The notes: generated from the letters alone by a model not told the origin. Counted from the stretch's first letter, positions 14,476-23,243 are shown. The stretch: DNA of 49,792 bases from Chitinophagales bacterium (GCA_017303455.1 JAFLBM010000029.1:1-49792); one strand, 5' to 3'. Numbers and translations are program-made.

Positions 14476-16611
14476 TCAGGCATATTCCTCTTTTGCTGTC
14501 TTGCTGTAATCATCAATCAGCTTTCGCTGTAATTCAAACGGCAACGCCTCATAGGCCTGGAAGTGCATACTGAATTTTGCACGGCCCTGGGTGATGGACC
14601 TCAGAGAGGAAGAATAACCTTCCATTTCCGCCAAGGGTACCTTAGCAATCACTTTTTGAAAATGCCCTTCTGCGTCAATACCTTCCACAATAGCCCGGCG
14701 GCTTTGCAAATCGCCCATTACCGCACCGGTAAGATCATCCGGGCAAAGTACTTCCACATGATAGATCGGTTCCAGTATCTGCGGATCGGCCTGCTGGAAT
14801 GCCTGGCGGAATGCCTGTAACCCTGCGATCTTGAAAGAAATATCATTACTGTCAACAGGGTGCATCTTTCCGTCATAGACACAAACACGGATATCACGGG
14901 CATAAGAACCGGTCAAGGGCCCGTTCTGCATTTTTTCCATCACTCCTTTTAATATGGAAGGGAGAAATCTTGTATCAATAGCACCACCAACAATACAGTT
15001 ATAAAATACAAGTTTGCCACCCCAGTCCAGTTCATGCACATCACGACCCCTGACATTCAGGTCAGTGGGTTCCGGCATTCCCTCATACCAGGGTTCTATA
15101 CGCATATATACTTCTCCAAACTGTCCGGCACCCCCACTTTGTTTTTTATGCCGGTAACTGGCATCCGCCATTTTACGGATCGTTTCCCGGTAAGCAATTT
15201 TTGGTTTCACAAACTTTACTTCCAGTTTATGCTGGTGTTCAATTTTCCATTTGGCCACCGCCAGGTGCATATCTCCCTGGCAATGGATCAGGGTTTGTTT
15301 TAATTCTTGTGAAACTTCAACTAATAAAGTAGGGTCTTCTTCACGTAGCTGGTGCAACGCCAATGACAGCTTTTCTTCTTCTCCTTTCTTTAAAGATTCG
15401 ATAGCCACTGTCATATTCGGTGCTGGGAATTCAATTGGGGGCAATTCATAATTCCTGCCTTTGCTATGCAGGGTATTATTGACATGTGTATTCTTCAGTT
15501 TTAATGTTGCACCCATATCACCTGCCACCAGTTCATTAATAGGTGTCCGCTTATTACCTTCCACTAAAAACAACTGGGTAATTTTTTCCGTAACCCCGGT
15601 TGTTTCATTTTCCAGTTCCATACCTGCTTTGATGGTTCCTGAATACACTTTAAAGAATGACAGTTCACCTACGTGCGGTTCACTGATCGTTTTATAAATG
15701 AAGATGCAGGCAGGGCCGCCGGCATCGCAGGTAAGCTGTTCTCCTTTTCTTGTTTTTTGGGCCGGCATTTCATTGGCACTGGGGCAAACATTATCAATGA
15801 AGCCCATCAACCGGCCGCTGCCCATATTTCTTTCGGCTGATAAACAGAATAAAGGAAACAGGTCATGATTGATCATCGCTTTCTTCATACCCGTCTTCAT
15901 TTCATCTTCATCCAGCTCACCCTTATCAAAATACTTTTCCATTAATGTTTCGTCATTACTGGCAATAGCTTCAATCAGCTCTTTATGTAATTCATCCGCT
16001 TTCGCTTTTTCGTCATCAGGTATTGCCATCTTCTCCGGCTTCCCGCCTGTGTCCTTAAAACTGTACATCGTCATGCGCAGCACATCAATGATCTCATGAA
16101 AACCGGACCCTGTTTGCCGCGGGTATTGCACCACCACTACATTATTTCCAAAATGTGCTTTTGCCTCCCTGACTGTTTTATCAAAGTCTGCATTATCATC
16201 ATCCAGTTTATTGACTGCAAAAATCATCGGGGTTTTAAACTTCTCGGTGTATTCCCAGATAATATCTGTTCCCACTTCCACCCCCATTATTGAATTGAGC
16301 AGCATCACACCCGTATCGGCGATTCTTAATGCAGAGATCACTTCCCCGGTAAAATCATCATACCCGGGAGTATCAATGATATTGATCTTATAACCCTGCC
16401 ATTTGGTGTGCAGGAGCTTGCTGAAAATAGAATTACCACGTTCCTGTTCCAGTTCGTGGTAATCACCTGTTGTATTGCGTTCTGCTATAGAGCCTCTGCG
16501 GGTAATAAGACCCGCCTCGTATAGCATACACTCCGCTAACGTGGTCTTACCGGAGCCCGCATGGCCCAGCAAGACAATATTTTTGACATGTGAGGTATCA
16601 AATTCTGGCAT
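14476..16611 (-). CDS. fusA2: Elongation factor G paralog (EF-G2 type) with altered GTPase centre
   Basis: 711 residues with all five EF-G domains. The P-loop GHAGSGKTT is at 16-24 and NKLD at 134-137. Switch I, normally RGITIT, reads RGNSIF (58-63). Switch II is DTPGYDDF, with Tyr84 where canonical EF-G has the catalytic His. Domain IV contains 'GGAGQFGEV' and the C-terminal domain V ends normally. Bacteroides EF-G2, a paralog reported to translocate without GTP hydrolysis and to be used under starvation, is the natural comparison. No ribosomal protein or EF-Tu genes surround it, unlike canonical fusA. I infer a specialised or low-energy translation factor; function in this species is untested. 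Confidence 0.88.
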   Translation of the reverse strand: MPEFDTSHVKNIVLLGHAGSGKTTLAECMLYEAGLITRRGSIAERNTTGDYHELEQERGNSIFSKLLHTKWQGYKINIIDTPGYDDFTGEVISALRIADTGVMLLNSIMGVEVGTDIIWEYTEKFKTPMIFAVNKLDDDNADFDKTVREAKAHFGNNVVVVQYPRQTGSGFHEIIDVLRMTMYSFKDTGGKPEKMAIPDDEKAKADELHKELIEAIASNDETLMEKYFDKGELDEDEMKTGMKKAMINHDLFPLFCLSAERNMGSGRLMGFIDNVCPSANEMPAQKTRKGEQLTCDAGGPACIFIYKTISEPHVGELSFFKVYSGTIKAGMELENETTGVTEKITQLFLVEGNKRTPINELVAGDMGATLKLKNTHVNNTLHSKGRNYELPPIEFPAPNMTVAIESLKKGEEEKLSLALHQLREEDPTLLVEVSQELKQTLIHCQGDMHLAVAKWKIEHQHKLEVKFVKPKIAYRETIRKMADASYRHKKQSGGAGQFGEVYMRIEPWYEGMPEPTDLNVRGRDVHELDWGGKLVFYNCIVGGAIDTRFLPSILKGVMEKMQNGPLTGSYARDIRVCVYDGKMHPVDSNDISFKIAGLQAFRQAFQQADPQILEPIYHVEVLCPDDLTGAVMGDLQSRRAIVEGIDAEGHFQKVIAKVPLAEMEGYSSSLRSITQGRAKFSMHFQAYEALPFELQRKLIDDYSKTAKEEYA

Positions 16612-16742
16612 AGCAAAATATTTAAGCGTGAAGAATTGTTTTTTGAGCCATTACAAATCTTCTATAGAATAGGACATATTCTTATGAACCCTGTCAGGGC
16701 ATAAGCTGATAAAGATCAGGAGGGTTAGTCAGTAATCAGTGC

Positions 16743-17123
16743 TTATTGCGATCGTCCTAAAAAGTCATCGAATTCCTGGCGGAGATCCCGGAGTGTTTGT
16801 TCTAAATGCTGGTGCTGGTCAAACAAGCTTTCATGTTCGGCTACGGTTTCATCATTCAACTGGCCATTATTCACCTGCATTTCAAAATTCATTTTACGGT
16901 CATGATTTTTGATGGCCTGCTTAAGATCGTGAATGTTGATGAGCTGAATGTGGAACTGGTTGTGGAGATGTTCAACTTCCTGGAGAAGTTCTTTGGAGAG
17001 TGGCTGGGAGGCTGCCTGTTGAAGTTTTGCTTTGTCCTGGGTGAATTCTTCGCGGTATTGCCGAAGTGATTCTCTCCAGGCGTTGCACTCCCCGGCGAGC
17101 TGTGCAATTTCTACCTGAACCAT
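16743..17123 (-). CDS. Coiled-coil hypothetical protein
   Basis: 126 residues, highly charged, almost entirely helical, with heptad-like spacing of Leu/Ile (e.g. 'LLQEVEHLHNQFHIQLINIHDL' read in parts, 'LFDQHQHLEQTLRDLRQEFDDFL'). No signal peptide or known domain. Isolated between the EF-G paralog and an exported protein; it could be a structural or adaptor protein. I do not recognise a family. ATG start at 17123; ends TGC-free with 'GRSQ'. Confidence 0.55.
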   Translation of the reverse strand: MVQVEIAQLAGECNAWRESLRQYREEFTQDKAKLQQAASQPLSKELLQEVEHLHNQFHIQLINIHDLKQAIKNHDRKMNFEMQVNNGQLNDETVAEHESLFDQHQHLEQTLRDLRQEFDDFLGRSQ

Positions 17124-17249
17124 GGGATTTAAATTTAAAGGTGAAGCAATATGTTTCCTTTATTTCCCTGGGGTATTGGATGGTAATTGTAATTTAAAAC
17201 TCTTTTTCGGTAAATACCAGCACTTTTTTTGCACAATGACCGGTAATAA

Positions 17250-17282
17250 AAAAAGCCCTCGTTTTAAAAAACGATGGCTTTT
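17250..17282. terminator. Bidirectional intrinsic terminator
   Basis: AAAAGCC.TCGTTT pairs with AAACGA.GGCTTTT across one C/T mismatch, with A runs and T runs at both ends. It lies 31 bp after the stop of the minus-strand gene ending at 17313 and terminates that transcript. Confidence 0.8.
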
Positions 17283-17312
17283 CAATATTTTAATACCGGC
17301 TAATTAAAGATA

Positions 17313-18227
17313 TTAACCTCTTTTTCTTCTCACATTTGTTTTCTGGGCTTTTACCTTCCCGTTTTTACGCACCGTAGTGGTGGTACGGGTGGCTGAATTA
17401 CCTCTTGGGCCTGTTACCGTTGTTTTAGTACGGGTCACCCGGTAATTATTAACAGCTACGGAATGACGGTTTCTTACCGTTACGGAGCTAACCCTTGCCG
17501 GGCGATAGATGGCATGAGCCCTTACCACCCGGTGAGTACGCACCACTACAAATGGCCGGTGGTGAACCACGCAACGGGGATGCCATACATGCCACGCAAA
17601 GGGTCTCCAGGGTTTCCAGTAAGCGGGATAATGTCTCCATCTCCAGGGAGAAACCCAGGGACGATAAACGGGAGCATAGATAAACCGTACGGAAGGCCAT
17701 AACCAGACATTCACTACAATTCTTACCGGCTCAAAATCTAAAGAGGCATTAGGGCCGCTCAGGTTACTGTTATTATTCCAGTTGTTAAACGAATTTTCTT
17801 CTTCACCTCCATCAGGTTCCACGATCACTTCTTCACCATATATATCTTCATCCCCGATGATCTGGAGTTGAGCAGATTCGCTGCCTGTTTTTTCAATTTC
17901 AATCACAGCAATATCCTGGTTCTCGGTCTCTGAAACAGCCACCTGCAGGATAAGGGCATGAACATCTTTGTCCATTTTATCGATCACCCGAACATAATCT
18001 GTTTCACCATCATCATTCAGGTCAAGGTTATTAACGCTGTTATTGGCTTCGTTGATCAATTTTTCAAATTCTTCAGGTGAACCTGCTTTCTGGAACATTT
18101 GCAGGGCGCCCTGGAGGCTGAAATTATCACCAGGAAGCCCGGTGGAATCAACGGCGGATTGTTGTGCCTGTGACAGGCTGGTTAACAGGGAGAAAACTAC
18201 GAGAGTAAAAAAACGATTCATTTTCAT
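17313..18227 (-). CDS. Exported protein, acidic N-half and W/H/R-rich basic C-half
   Basis: The start at 18227 (MKMNRFFTLVVFSLLTSLSQA) gives a Sec signal peptide; the ATG at 18221 is equivalent. 304 residues. Residues ~69-77 (DLNDDGETD) look like a dockerin/EF-hand-type calcium loop. The region to ~150 is acidic, with 'ALILQVAVSETENQDIAVIE'. Residues ~175-232 are exceptionally rich in Trp, His, Arg, Pro and Tyr. The last ~70 residues are Thr/Arg/Lys-rich and end RRKRG. Similar proteins occur in Chitinophagaceae without known function. Possible roles are cell-wall or nucleic-acid binding through the basic tail, or metal binding; none is shown. Confidence 0.6.
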   Translation of the reverse strand: MKMNRFFTLVVFSLLTSLSQAQQSAVDSTGLPGDNFSLQGALQMFQKAGSPEEFEKLINEANNSVNNLDLNDDGETDYVRVIDKMDKDVHALILQVAVSETENQDIAVIEIEKTGSESAQLQIIGDEDIYGEEVIVEPDGGEEENSFNNWNNNSNLSGPNASLDFEPVRIVVNVWLWPSVRFIYAPVYRPWVSPWRWRHYPAYWKPWRPFAWHVWHPRCVVHHRPFVVVRTHRVVRAHAIYRPARVSSVTVRNRHSVAVNNYRVTRTKTTVTGPRGNSATRTTTTVRKNGKVKAQKTNVRRKRG

Positions 18228-18335
18228 AAAAACTGATTTGGGGTAATAGACAACCATAATCCAGGGAGGTTTAGTCTGCCTCTAAATTTTTATGGGGCTG
18301 AAACGGCTAAATTTCCCCGGTCACCCCCGATAGCC

Positions 18336-18343
18336 TATTTTTG
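18336..18343 (+). promoter_or_regulatory. -7 promoter element for dnaG
   Basis: TATTTTTG is an exact TAnnTTTG match 14 bp before the dnaG ATG. A TTTC at 18312-18315 lies at the -33 distance (20 bp) as a weak match to TTTG. Confidence 0.55.
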
Positions 18344-18357
18344 GGGGCTCTGAAACC

Positions 18358-20391
18358 ATGATCTCGCAGACCACCATACAACAGATCCTTGGCCGCATTG
18401 ATATCCTTGATGTGGTAGGCGATTTTGTGAAACTCAAGAAAAGAGGAGCCAATTATCTTGGCCTCTGCCCTTTTCATAATGAGAAAACACCTTCTTTTAC
18501 GGTTTCTCCCAGTAAAGAGATCTATAAGTGCTTCGGCTGCGGCAAAAGCGGCAACAGTATCAGCTTCATCATGGAGCATGAAAAAGCTACTTATGTTGAT
18601 GCACTCAAATGGCTGGCGAATAAATACGGCATTGAAGTGGAAGAAACCTTTGCCAGTGATGAACAGCGCCAGCAGATGCAGGCGGCAGACAGCTTATACA
18701 TCATCAACAGTTTTGCACAGCAGTTCTTTTCCCGGATGTTATTTGAAACCGAAGAAGGACGTGATATAGGCCTGGCTTATTTTAAAGAAAGGGGTTTCCG
18801 GGAAGAGATCATTGTTAAATTCCAGTTGGGTTATTCTCCCGAACAAAGAGATGCATTTACCAGGGAAGCCATTGCGAAGCAATACAATACGGAACTATTA
18901 TTGAAAACCGGGTTGGTTGCCAATCGCAACGACCAGTTGATGGATAATTACCGGGGCCGGGTCATCTTCCCCGTACACAATCATAGTGGGAAAGTGCTGG
19001 GCTTTGGTGCAAGAATTTTAAAGAGTAATGATAAGGCTCCCAAGTATATCAATACACCGGAGAACGATATCTATATAAAAAGTAAGATCCTTTATGGTTC
19101 TTATTTTGCCCGCCAGGCCATTGATAAAGCAGATGAGTGTTTGCTGGTGGAAGGCTATACGGATGTTGTTTCATTGCACCAGGCAGGTATTGAGAATGTA
19201 GTGGCATCAGGGGGCACTTCTTTAACCACAGACCAGTTACGGTTAGTAAAAAAATATACCAACAATCTTACGATCATCTATGATGGTGATGCAGCCGGGG
19301 TTAAAGCAGCTTTACGTGGCCTGGATATGGCATTGGAAGAAGGCCTGAATGTGAAATTAGTGCTGATACCCGATAAAGAAGATCCTGATAGTTATGTAAA
19401 CAAAGTAGGTGCCGCCGCTTTCCGGGATTTTGTACAAAAGAATAAAAAGGATTTTATCCTGTTCCAGCTGGAAGTGGCATTAACGGATGCCGGCAATGAT
19501 TCCACTAAAAAAGCCGATGTGGTCAATAAGATGGCCGAGACCATTTCCAGGATCAACAAGGCGGAAGATTTTACCAAACAGCAGGATTATATTAAGCAAT
19601 GTTCGGAGATACTGAAGATCGATGAAAGTGGTTTACATGCATTGGTAAATAAGTTCATCCGCGACCGCATTGCCACCATGGAAAGAAAGCTTCCCTTTGA
19701 AGAAGCCAAAGCCCACGAGGAGAATGCAAGACAGGCGGAAGAAACCAATTATGATGATGCCACTTTCAATCTTTTATTCAAGGATGAATTGCAGGAACGG
19801 GAAGTAGCAAGAGTGTTACTGGAACATGGTATCAAAAGATGGGATGAAGCAAGAATGGTGGCTGAGTATATATTTGATGAAATGCCGGATGAAAGCCTGA
19901 TTGATAACCCTGATGTATCACTGTTAGTAAATACTTTCAAAAACGTATTACACCAAAACAGTGTTCAGGCCAATAAGAATTTCTTTATTTACCACCCGGA
20001 TACCAAACTCAGTGCTTTAGCTGTATCACTATTGAACTTCCCCTATGACGAAAGTGAACACTGGCGCCGGGAATTCAGTCAAAACAGCGGCTACCAGAAA
20101 CAATTGTTTGAACAGAGCTACGAAGATTTTATACATACCGTTGCCCGGGAGAATGAAGATAAGTTGCTGAAGTTTCTGAAAATGGATGAAGACCGTACCA
20201 ACGAGATCGTTGAATCCTCTGTCAATTATCTTAAGTTGAGGAAGGTGAAAAGAATGTTGCTGGAAAACCAGTTGGACCTTGAAAAAGAGCATACGCCGGA
20301 TGAATACAATATGCTTCACCAGACACACGATCACCTGAAACAAATGGAGATGGAACTGACCCGCAAAATGGGTACGGTGGTCATCAAATAG
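18358..20391 (+). CDS. dnaG: DNA primase
   Basis: 677 residues. The CHC2 zinc ribbon ligands are Cys37, His40, Cys58 and Cys61 ('LCPFHNEKTPSF', 'KCFGCG'). The DnaG catalytic core follows, with TOPRIM Glu265 in 'LLVEGYTDVVSLHQAG' and the metal-binding Asp309/Asp311 in 'IYDGDAAG'. The C-terminal ~230 residues are helical and serve as the helicase-binding region; this part is divergent, as in other Bacteroidota. It synthesises RNA primers at the replication fork. It is monocistronic rather than in the rpsU-dnaG-rpoD operon of Proteobacteria. Its last 8 bp overlap the convergent CYTH gene. Confidence 0.97.
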   Translation: MISQTTIQQILGRIDILDVVGDFVKLKKRGANYLGLCPFHNEKTPSFTVSPSKEIYKCFGCGKSGNSISFIMEHEKATYVDALKWLANKYGIEVEETFASDEQRQQMQAADSLYIINSFAQQFFSRMLFETEEGRDIGLAYFKERGFREEIIVKFQLGYSPEQRDAFTREAIAKQYNTELLLKTGLVANRNDQLMDNYRGRVIFPVHNHSGKVLGFGARILKSNDKAPKYINTPENDIYIKSKILYGSYFARQAIDKADECLLVEGYTDVVSLHQAGIENVVASGGTSLTTDQLRLVKKYTNNLTIIYDGDAAGVKAALRGLDMALEEGLNVKLVLIPDKEDPDSYVNKVGAAAFRDFVQKNKKDFILFQLEVALTDAGNDSTKKADVVNKMAETISRINKAEDFTKQQDYIKQCSEILKIDESGLHALVNKFIRDRIATMERKLPFEEAKAHEENARQAEETNYDDATFNLLFKDELQEREVARVLLEHGIKRWDEARMVAEYIFDEMPDESLIDNPDVSLLVNTFKNVLHQNSVQANKNFFIYHPDTKLSALAVSLLNFPYDESEHWRREFSQNSGYQKQLFEQSYEDFIHTVARENEDKLLKFLKMDEDRTNEIVESSVNYLKLRKVKRMLLENQLDLEKEHTPDEYNMLHQTHDHLKQMEMELTRKMGTVVIK

Positions 20392-20905
20392 GTTTCTCCA
20401 GCAGCATATCACTGTAAGATACTTCCACAAGATCAGCATCATTGATACCAAATGCTGCCAGGTAAAAATCGCACTGCTCTTTAAGCTGCTCCTGCGAAAG
20501 ACCAGCATATAAATTACTGGCTTCTATCTCGGCAAACGAACCCAGTTCTGGCACCTCATCAAGATGAAACTTGACATTGCCGATAAAGTAAATCTCTCTT
20601 TTCTTTTGCACCACCACTTTGATGCCTGATGATTTTCGTAATGCTTCCTTCAATCCCTCCGCATCTTCGATCTTTACCAGGTTAACGCTGGAATTCTTCG
20701 GCCCGGCCTGGTTGGTTCTTTCATACCAGATCAGGGCATTCTCAATATTCCCTTCCCTGAGTTTAAGCCTTCCGTTTGTAACATTGAAATACGTATCGGT
20801 TTGCTGATCAACTCCTTTAAATTCTGCTCCATTCTTCAGCAGGTAATCGCGGATGAAAACAGGATCTGCGCAACGGGCTTTTATTTCAACATTCAGGAAA
20901 GACAT
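20384..20905 (-). CDS. CYTH-domain (class IV adenylate cyclase-like) protein
   Basis: 173 residues, cytoplasmic. The N-terminal 'NVEIKARCAD' carries the ExK core of the CYTH ExExK motif, followed by 'QQTDTYFNVTNGRLKLREG', 'LIWYERTNQ', 'VVVQKKREIYFIGNVKFHLDEVPELGSFAEIEA', i.e. the acidic and basic strands that line the triphosphate tunnel. The family includes CyaB adenylate cyclases, thiamine triphosphatases and tripolyphosphatases; sequence alone does not separate them. Its ATG at 20905 sits only a few bases after a terminator-like hairpin, leaving no room for a normal ribosome site. The 3' end overlaps dnaG by 8 bp, convergent. Confidence 0.85.
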   Translation of the reverse strand: MSFLNVEIKARCADPVFIRDYLLKNGAEFKGVDQQTDTYFNVTNGRLKLREGNIENALIWYERTNQAGPKNSSVNLVKIEDAEGLKEALRKSSGIKVVVQKKREIYFIGNVKFHLDEVPELGSFAEIEASNLYAGLSQEQLKEQCDFYLAAFGINDADLVEVSYSDMLLEKPI

Positions 20906-20938
20906 AAAAAAAGGTTTGCTGTTTTGGACAGCAAACCT
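20906..20938 (-). terminator. Terminator-like hairpin abutting the CYTH start codon
   Basis: An 11-bp stem (20912-20922 with 20928-20938) with a 5-nt loop is followed on the minus strand by an unbroken T run that ends at the ATG of the next gene (20905). Its position suggests termination of the upstream gene (20960-21403) or attenuation of the CYTH gene. Confidence 0.8.
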
Positions 20939-20959
20939 AAATCTTTTTGGTGTGGCTTT

Positions 20960-21403
20960 TTACTCTGCTATTGCAGCATGCCTTCTCCGGGTTACGGGAA
21001 CATCGTCATCCCGCAGGTTTTCACCTTTGGTGAACCGCATGGCACTCCATACATGGTCCAGTTCCACCCTTTCAATGCTTTCATAACCTTCGCAGGTCAG
21101 GCGGTTCCAGCTGCAATCACGGTTCAGGTCGGTGACGATCTTGGAGGTAGTTTTGGGATAGGCTACCCAGAATTTGGATCCGTCCCGCAGCGAAGGCATC
21201 ACATCTTTCAGAATTCCATTCAACTGGTTCTCATTAACAGCGAAAACCAGTGCAAAATCAATCTTCCGTGTTTTGAGCAGCGGGGTCATGTTTTTGGCGA
21301 AGGATAACTTACTGAATTGCTTTTCGATGGAGGAGGGCAAACCCTGGATTAAAAGATTCTTTTCGTCTGCCAATTGTAACTTTTCAAAAACAGTTTGTGA
21401 CAT
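20960..21403 (-). CDS. Hypothetical protein, DUF3052-like layout
   Basis: 147 residues, soluble. 'LQLADEKNLLIQGLPSSIEKQF', 'KIDFALVFAVNENQLNGILKDV', 'GSKFWVAYPKTTSKIVTDLNRD' and 'WNRLTCEGYESIERVELDHVWSAMRF' form an alternating alpha/beta pattern. The 'lWvayPK' strand and the final 'vWsalRF' strand resemble small DUF3052-type proteins of unknown function, but I am not certain of the family. The last ~20 residues are charged (RRRHAAIAE). A -7 element and a stem-loop lie in its leader. Confidence 0.55.
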   Translation of the reverse strand: MSQTVFEKLQLADEKNLLIQGLPSSIEKQFSKLSFAKNMTPLLKTRKIDFALVFAVNENQLNGILKDVMPSLRDGSKFWVAYPKTTSKIVTDLNRDCSWNRLTCEGYESIERVELDHVWSAMRFTKGENLRDDDVPVTRRRHAAIAE

Positions 21404-21426
21404 ACTTAGATCTTATTTTAAAGGTT

Positions 21427-21490
21427 TCTGCCGGCTCAATTTGGTTCGGAGGTAACCGGCAGCGTTCTCAAAGCAGGGAGTGCAAAGTTA
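21427..21490 (-). promoter_or_regulatory. -7 promoter element and leader stem-loop
   Basis: On the minus strand TAACTTTG (21490-21483) matches TAnnTTTG exactly, about 80 bp before the start at 21403. The leader it would produce contains a 7-bp stem CTGCCGG/CCGGCAG (21427-21433 with 21455-21461). Confidence 0.4.
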
Positions 21491-21527
21491 AGCATTAATG
21501 CCGGGAGTTGTGTAAGAAGAACAAAGA

Positions 21528-21561
21528 AAAAACCCGTCAAATCTGTATTTGGCGGGTTTTT
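21528..21561. terminator. Bidirectional intrinsic terminator
   Basis: A 15-bp stem with a single G-T wobble (21528-21542 with 21547-21561) and a CTGT loop, flanked by A and T runs. It terminates the M48 peptidase transcript on the minus strand. Confidence 0.88.
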
Positions 21562-21582
21562 AAATAATTGAAATCAAGTTTT

Positions 21583-22395
21583 TTAGTTCCCAACCGGCTT
21601 ATAGTACTTCAATGCGGCAGGCATCAGTTTCTCCAATTGCTCAATACGACGTCCTTCGGAGGGGTGGGTACTCATGAATTCGGGTGGCTTTTGCCCGCCA
21701 CTCGCCTGTTCCATTCTTTTCCAGAGATTGATCGCTTCCTGGGGATTATAACCCGCCATGGCGGAAAATTTTAAGCCCCAATCGTCTGCTTCCAGTTCAT
21801 GTTTGCGGGAGAAAGGGAGCAGAACGCCCAACTGGGTTCCGGCACCATAGGCACCCAGGAAAAGGCTTTGTGTTTGCTGGGGTTTATTGGCGACTGCAAC
21901 TGATAAAGCTACCCCACCCAATTGCTGTGCCAGTCCCTGGCTCATCCGCTGGTTACCGTGCTGTAATAAAGCATGTGAAACTTCATGCCCCATAACAGCA
22001 GCTAATGCCGCTTCATTTTGAGTGATCGGCAAAAGACCTGTATATACAACGATCTTACCACCCGGCATACACCAGGCGTTCACAGCCTTATCATCAACGA
22101 GGTTATATTCCCATTTAAATCCGGCGAGTTTATCCGTCATCCCTTTTTCTGCATAGTAAGCATCAACAGCTTTTGTGATCCGCTGTCCCACTCTTCTTAC
22201 CATTTCGGCATCCCGGTTATTACTTGTGGCCACTACTTTATTGGAAGAAAGAAACTGCTGGTACTCTGTTGTTGCCATCGTCTGCAATTCAGATTCAGGA
22301 AGCAATGTAAACTGTCCTTTACCTGTTAATGCATTTTTTGAACAGGCAATGATCATGGCTGATAACACAAAGAGGCTGATAATACTTCTGATCAT
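21583..22395 (-). CDS. M48-family metallopeptidase lipoprotein
   Basis: The start at 22395 gives MIRSIISLFVLSAMIIAC, a lipoprotein signal with Cys18; 270 residues. The zinc motif HEVSH is at ~137-141 (His137, Glu138, His141). The third ligand Glu lies in 'RKHELEADDWGLKFSAMAGY'. 'WCMPGGKIVVYTGLL' and 'STHPSEGRRIEQLEKLMP' are standard for the BepA/LoiP/Oma1-like M48 subfamily. It lacks the C-terminal TPR domain of BepA, so it is nearer LoiP/YcaL. It probably degrades misfolded outer-membrane or periplasmic proteins from the inner face of the outer membrane. Confidence 0.92.
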   Translation of the reverse strand: MIRSIISLFVLSAMIIACSKNALTGKGQFTLLPESELQTMATTEYQQFLSSNKVVATSNNRDAEMVRRVGQRITKAVDAYYAEKGMTDKLAGFKWEYNLVDDKAVNAWCMPGGKIVVYTGLLPITQNEAALAAVMGHEVSHALLQHGNQRMSQGLAQQLGGVALSVAVANKPQQTQSLFLGAYGAGTQLGVLLPFSRKHELEADDWGLKFSAMAGYNPQEAINLWKRMEQASGGQKPPEFMSTHPSEGRRIEQLEKLMPAALKYYKPVGN

Positions 22396-22492
22396 AACAA
22401 TAAGTTTTAGACTAAAGAACAATCATTATACCAAATGAAAACCTGGTAGATGAATTTCTCCCGGAAAGTTAAGAATTAAAAAGACGTAATGC

Positions 22493-23158
22493 TTACTGGT
22501 TGGTTGCATTCTCACGCCGGCGCTGACGGCGGCGGTCACGGTATTTCAGGATGGGAACTTTGCTTTCCACTCCTTTTAATAAACGGCCGATATTCTTCTG
22601 GTGAGTTAACAATACCATTAATGCTACGGCGATAGCAAAGACACGGTAGATATTATTATCAACATTGAAGATAACAAGGATAAAAACCGGGAAAGCGATA
22701 CTGGCAAGAATGGAACTCAGTGAAACAAATCTTGTCAGGTATAAAACCAGCAGGAATACACCCACACAACTCAAAGCTGTCCATGGCGATATACCCAGCA
22801 CAATACCAAATAATGTAGCGACTCCCTTTCCGCCCCTGAAATCGGCCCATATCGGGAAGATATGACCTACCACTGCAGCCAGGCCCAGGCCGATCTGCAG
22901 CGTTTGCAATTGTGTTTCATTGTCAAAATAACCGGGAAGAAGCAGACCAAGCTTAACAGCTAACACACCCTTGAGCATATCGGCAACCATCACAATAGTT
23001 CCCCATTTGGGTCCCAATACACGGTAAGTATTGGTGGCACCGGCATTACCGCTGCCGTATTCCCTGATATCGATATCAAAGAAATACTGGCTCACCCAGA
23101 CCGAGCTGGGTATGCTGCCAATCAGATATGCGAGAACGATCAGAAGGAGTTCGTTCAT
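22493..23158 (-). CDS. plsY: Glycerol-3-phosphate acyltransferase
   Basis: 221 residues, polytopic. 'LAYLIGSIPSSVWVSQYFF', 'DIREYGSGNAGATNTYRVLG' and 'GHIFPIWADFRGGKGVATLFG' are the three conserved cytoplasmic motifs of PlsY, which transfers the acyl group from acyl-phosphate to glycerol-3-phosphate in the first step of phospholipid synthesis. The C-terminal tail is basic (RDRRRQRRRENATNQ). The partner PlsX is not in the window. A -7 element lies 27 bp upstream of the start. Confidence 0.95.
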   Translation of the reverse strand: MNELLLIVLAYLIGSIPSSVWVSQYFFDIDIREYGSGNAGATNTYRVLGPKWGTIVMVADMLKGVLAVKLGLLLPGYFDNETQLQTLQIGLGLAAVVGHIFPIWADFRGGKGVATLFGIVLGISPWTALSCVGVFLLVLYLTRFVSLSSILASIAFPVFILVIFNVDNNIYRVFAIAVALMVLLTHQKNIGRLLKGVESKVPILKYRDRRRQRRRENATNQ

Positions 23159-23184
23159 AGAACTTTGGGTTAAAGTTGGAACGA

Positions 23185-23192
23185 CAAATTTA
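23185..23192 (-). promoter_or_regulatory. -7 promoter element for plsY
   Basis: On the minus strand TAAATTTG is an exact TAnnTTTG match, 26 bp before the plsY ATG. No clear TTG -33 box is present. Confidence 0.45.
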
Positions 23193-23243
23193 GGGGTAAA
23201 TTGCTTTCCGGTAACATTAAATTAATACCCCTGTAATCCCCTT

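Noticed and set aside
16612..16742. Palindromes TTCTATAGAA (16660-16669) and CCCTGTCAGGG upstream of the EF-G gene
   Set aside because: Short, single and without a nearby -7/-33 arrangement; could be chance, so not called an operator.
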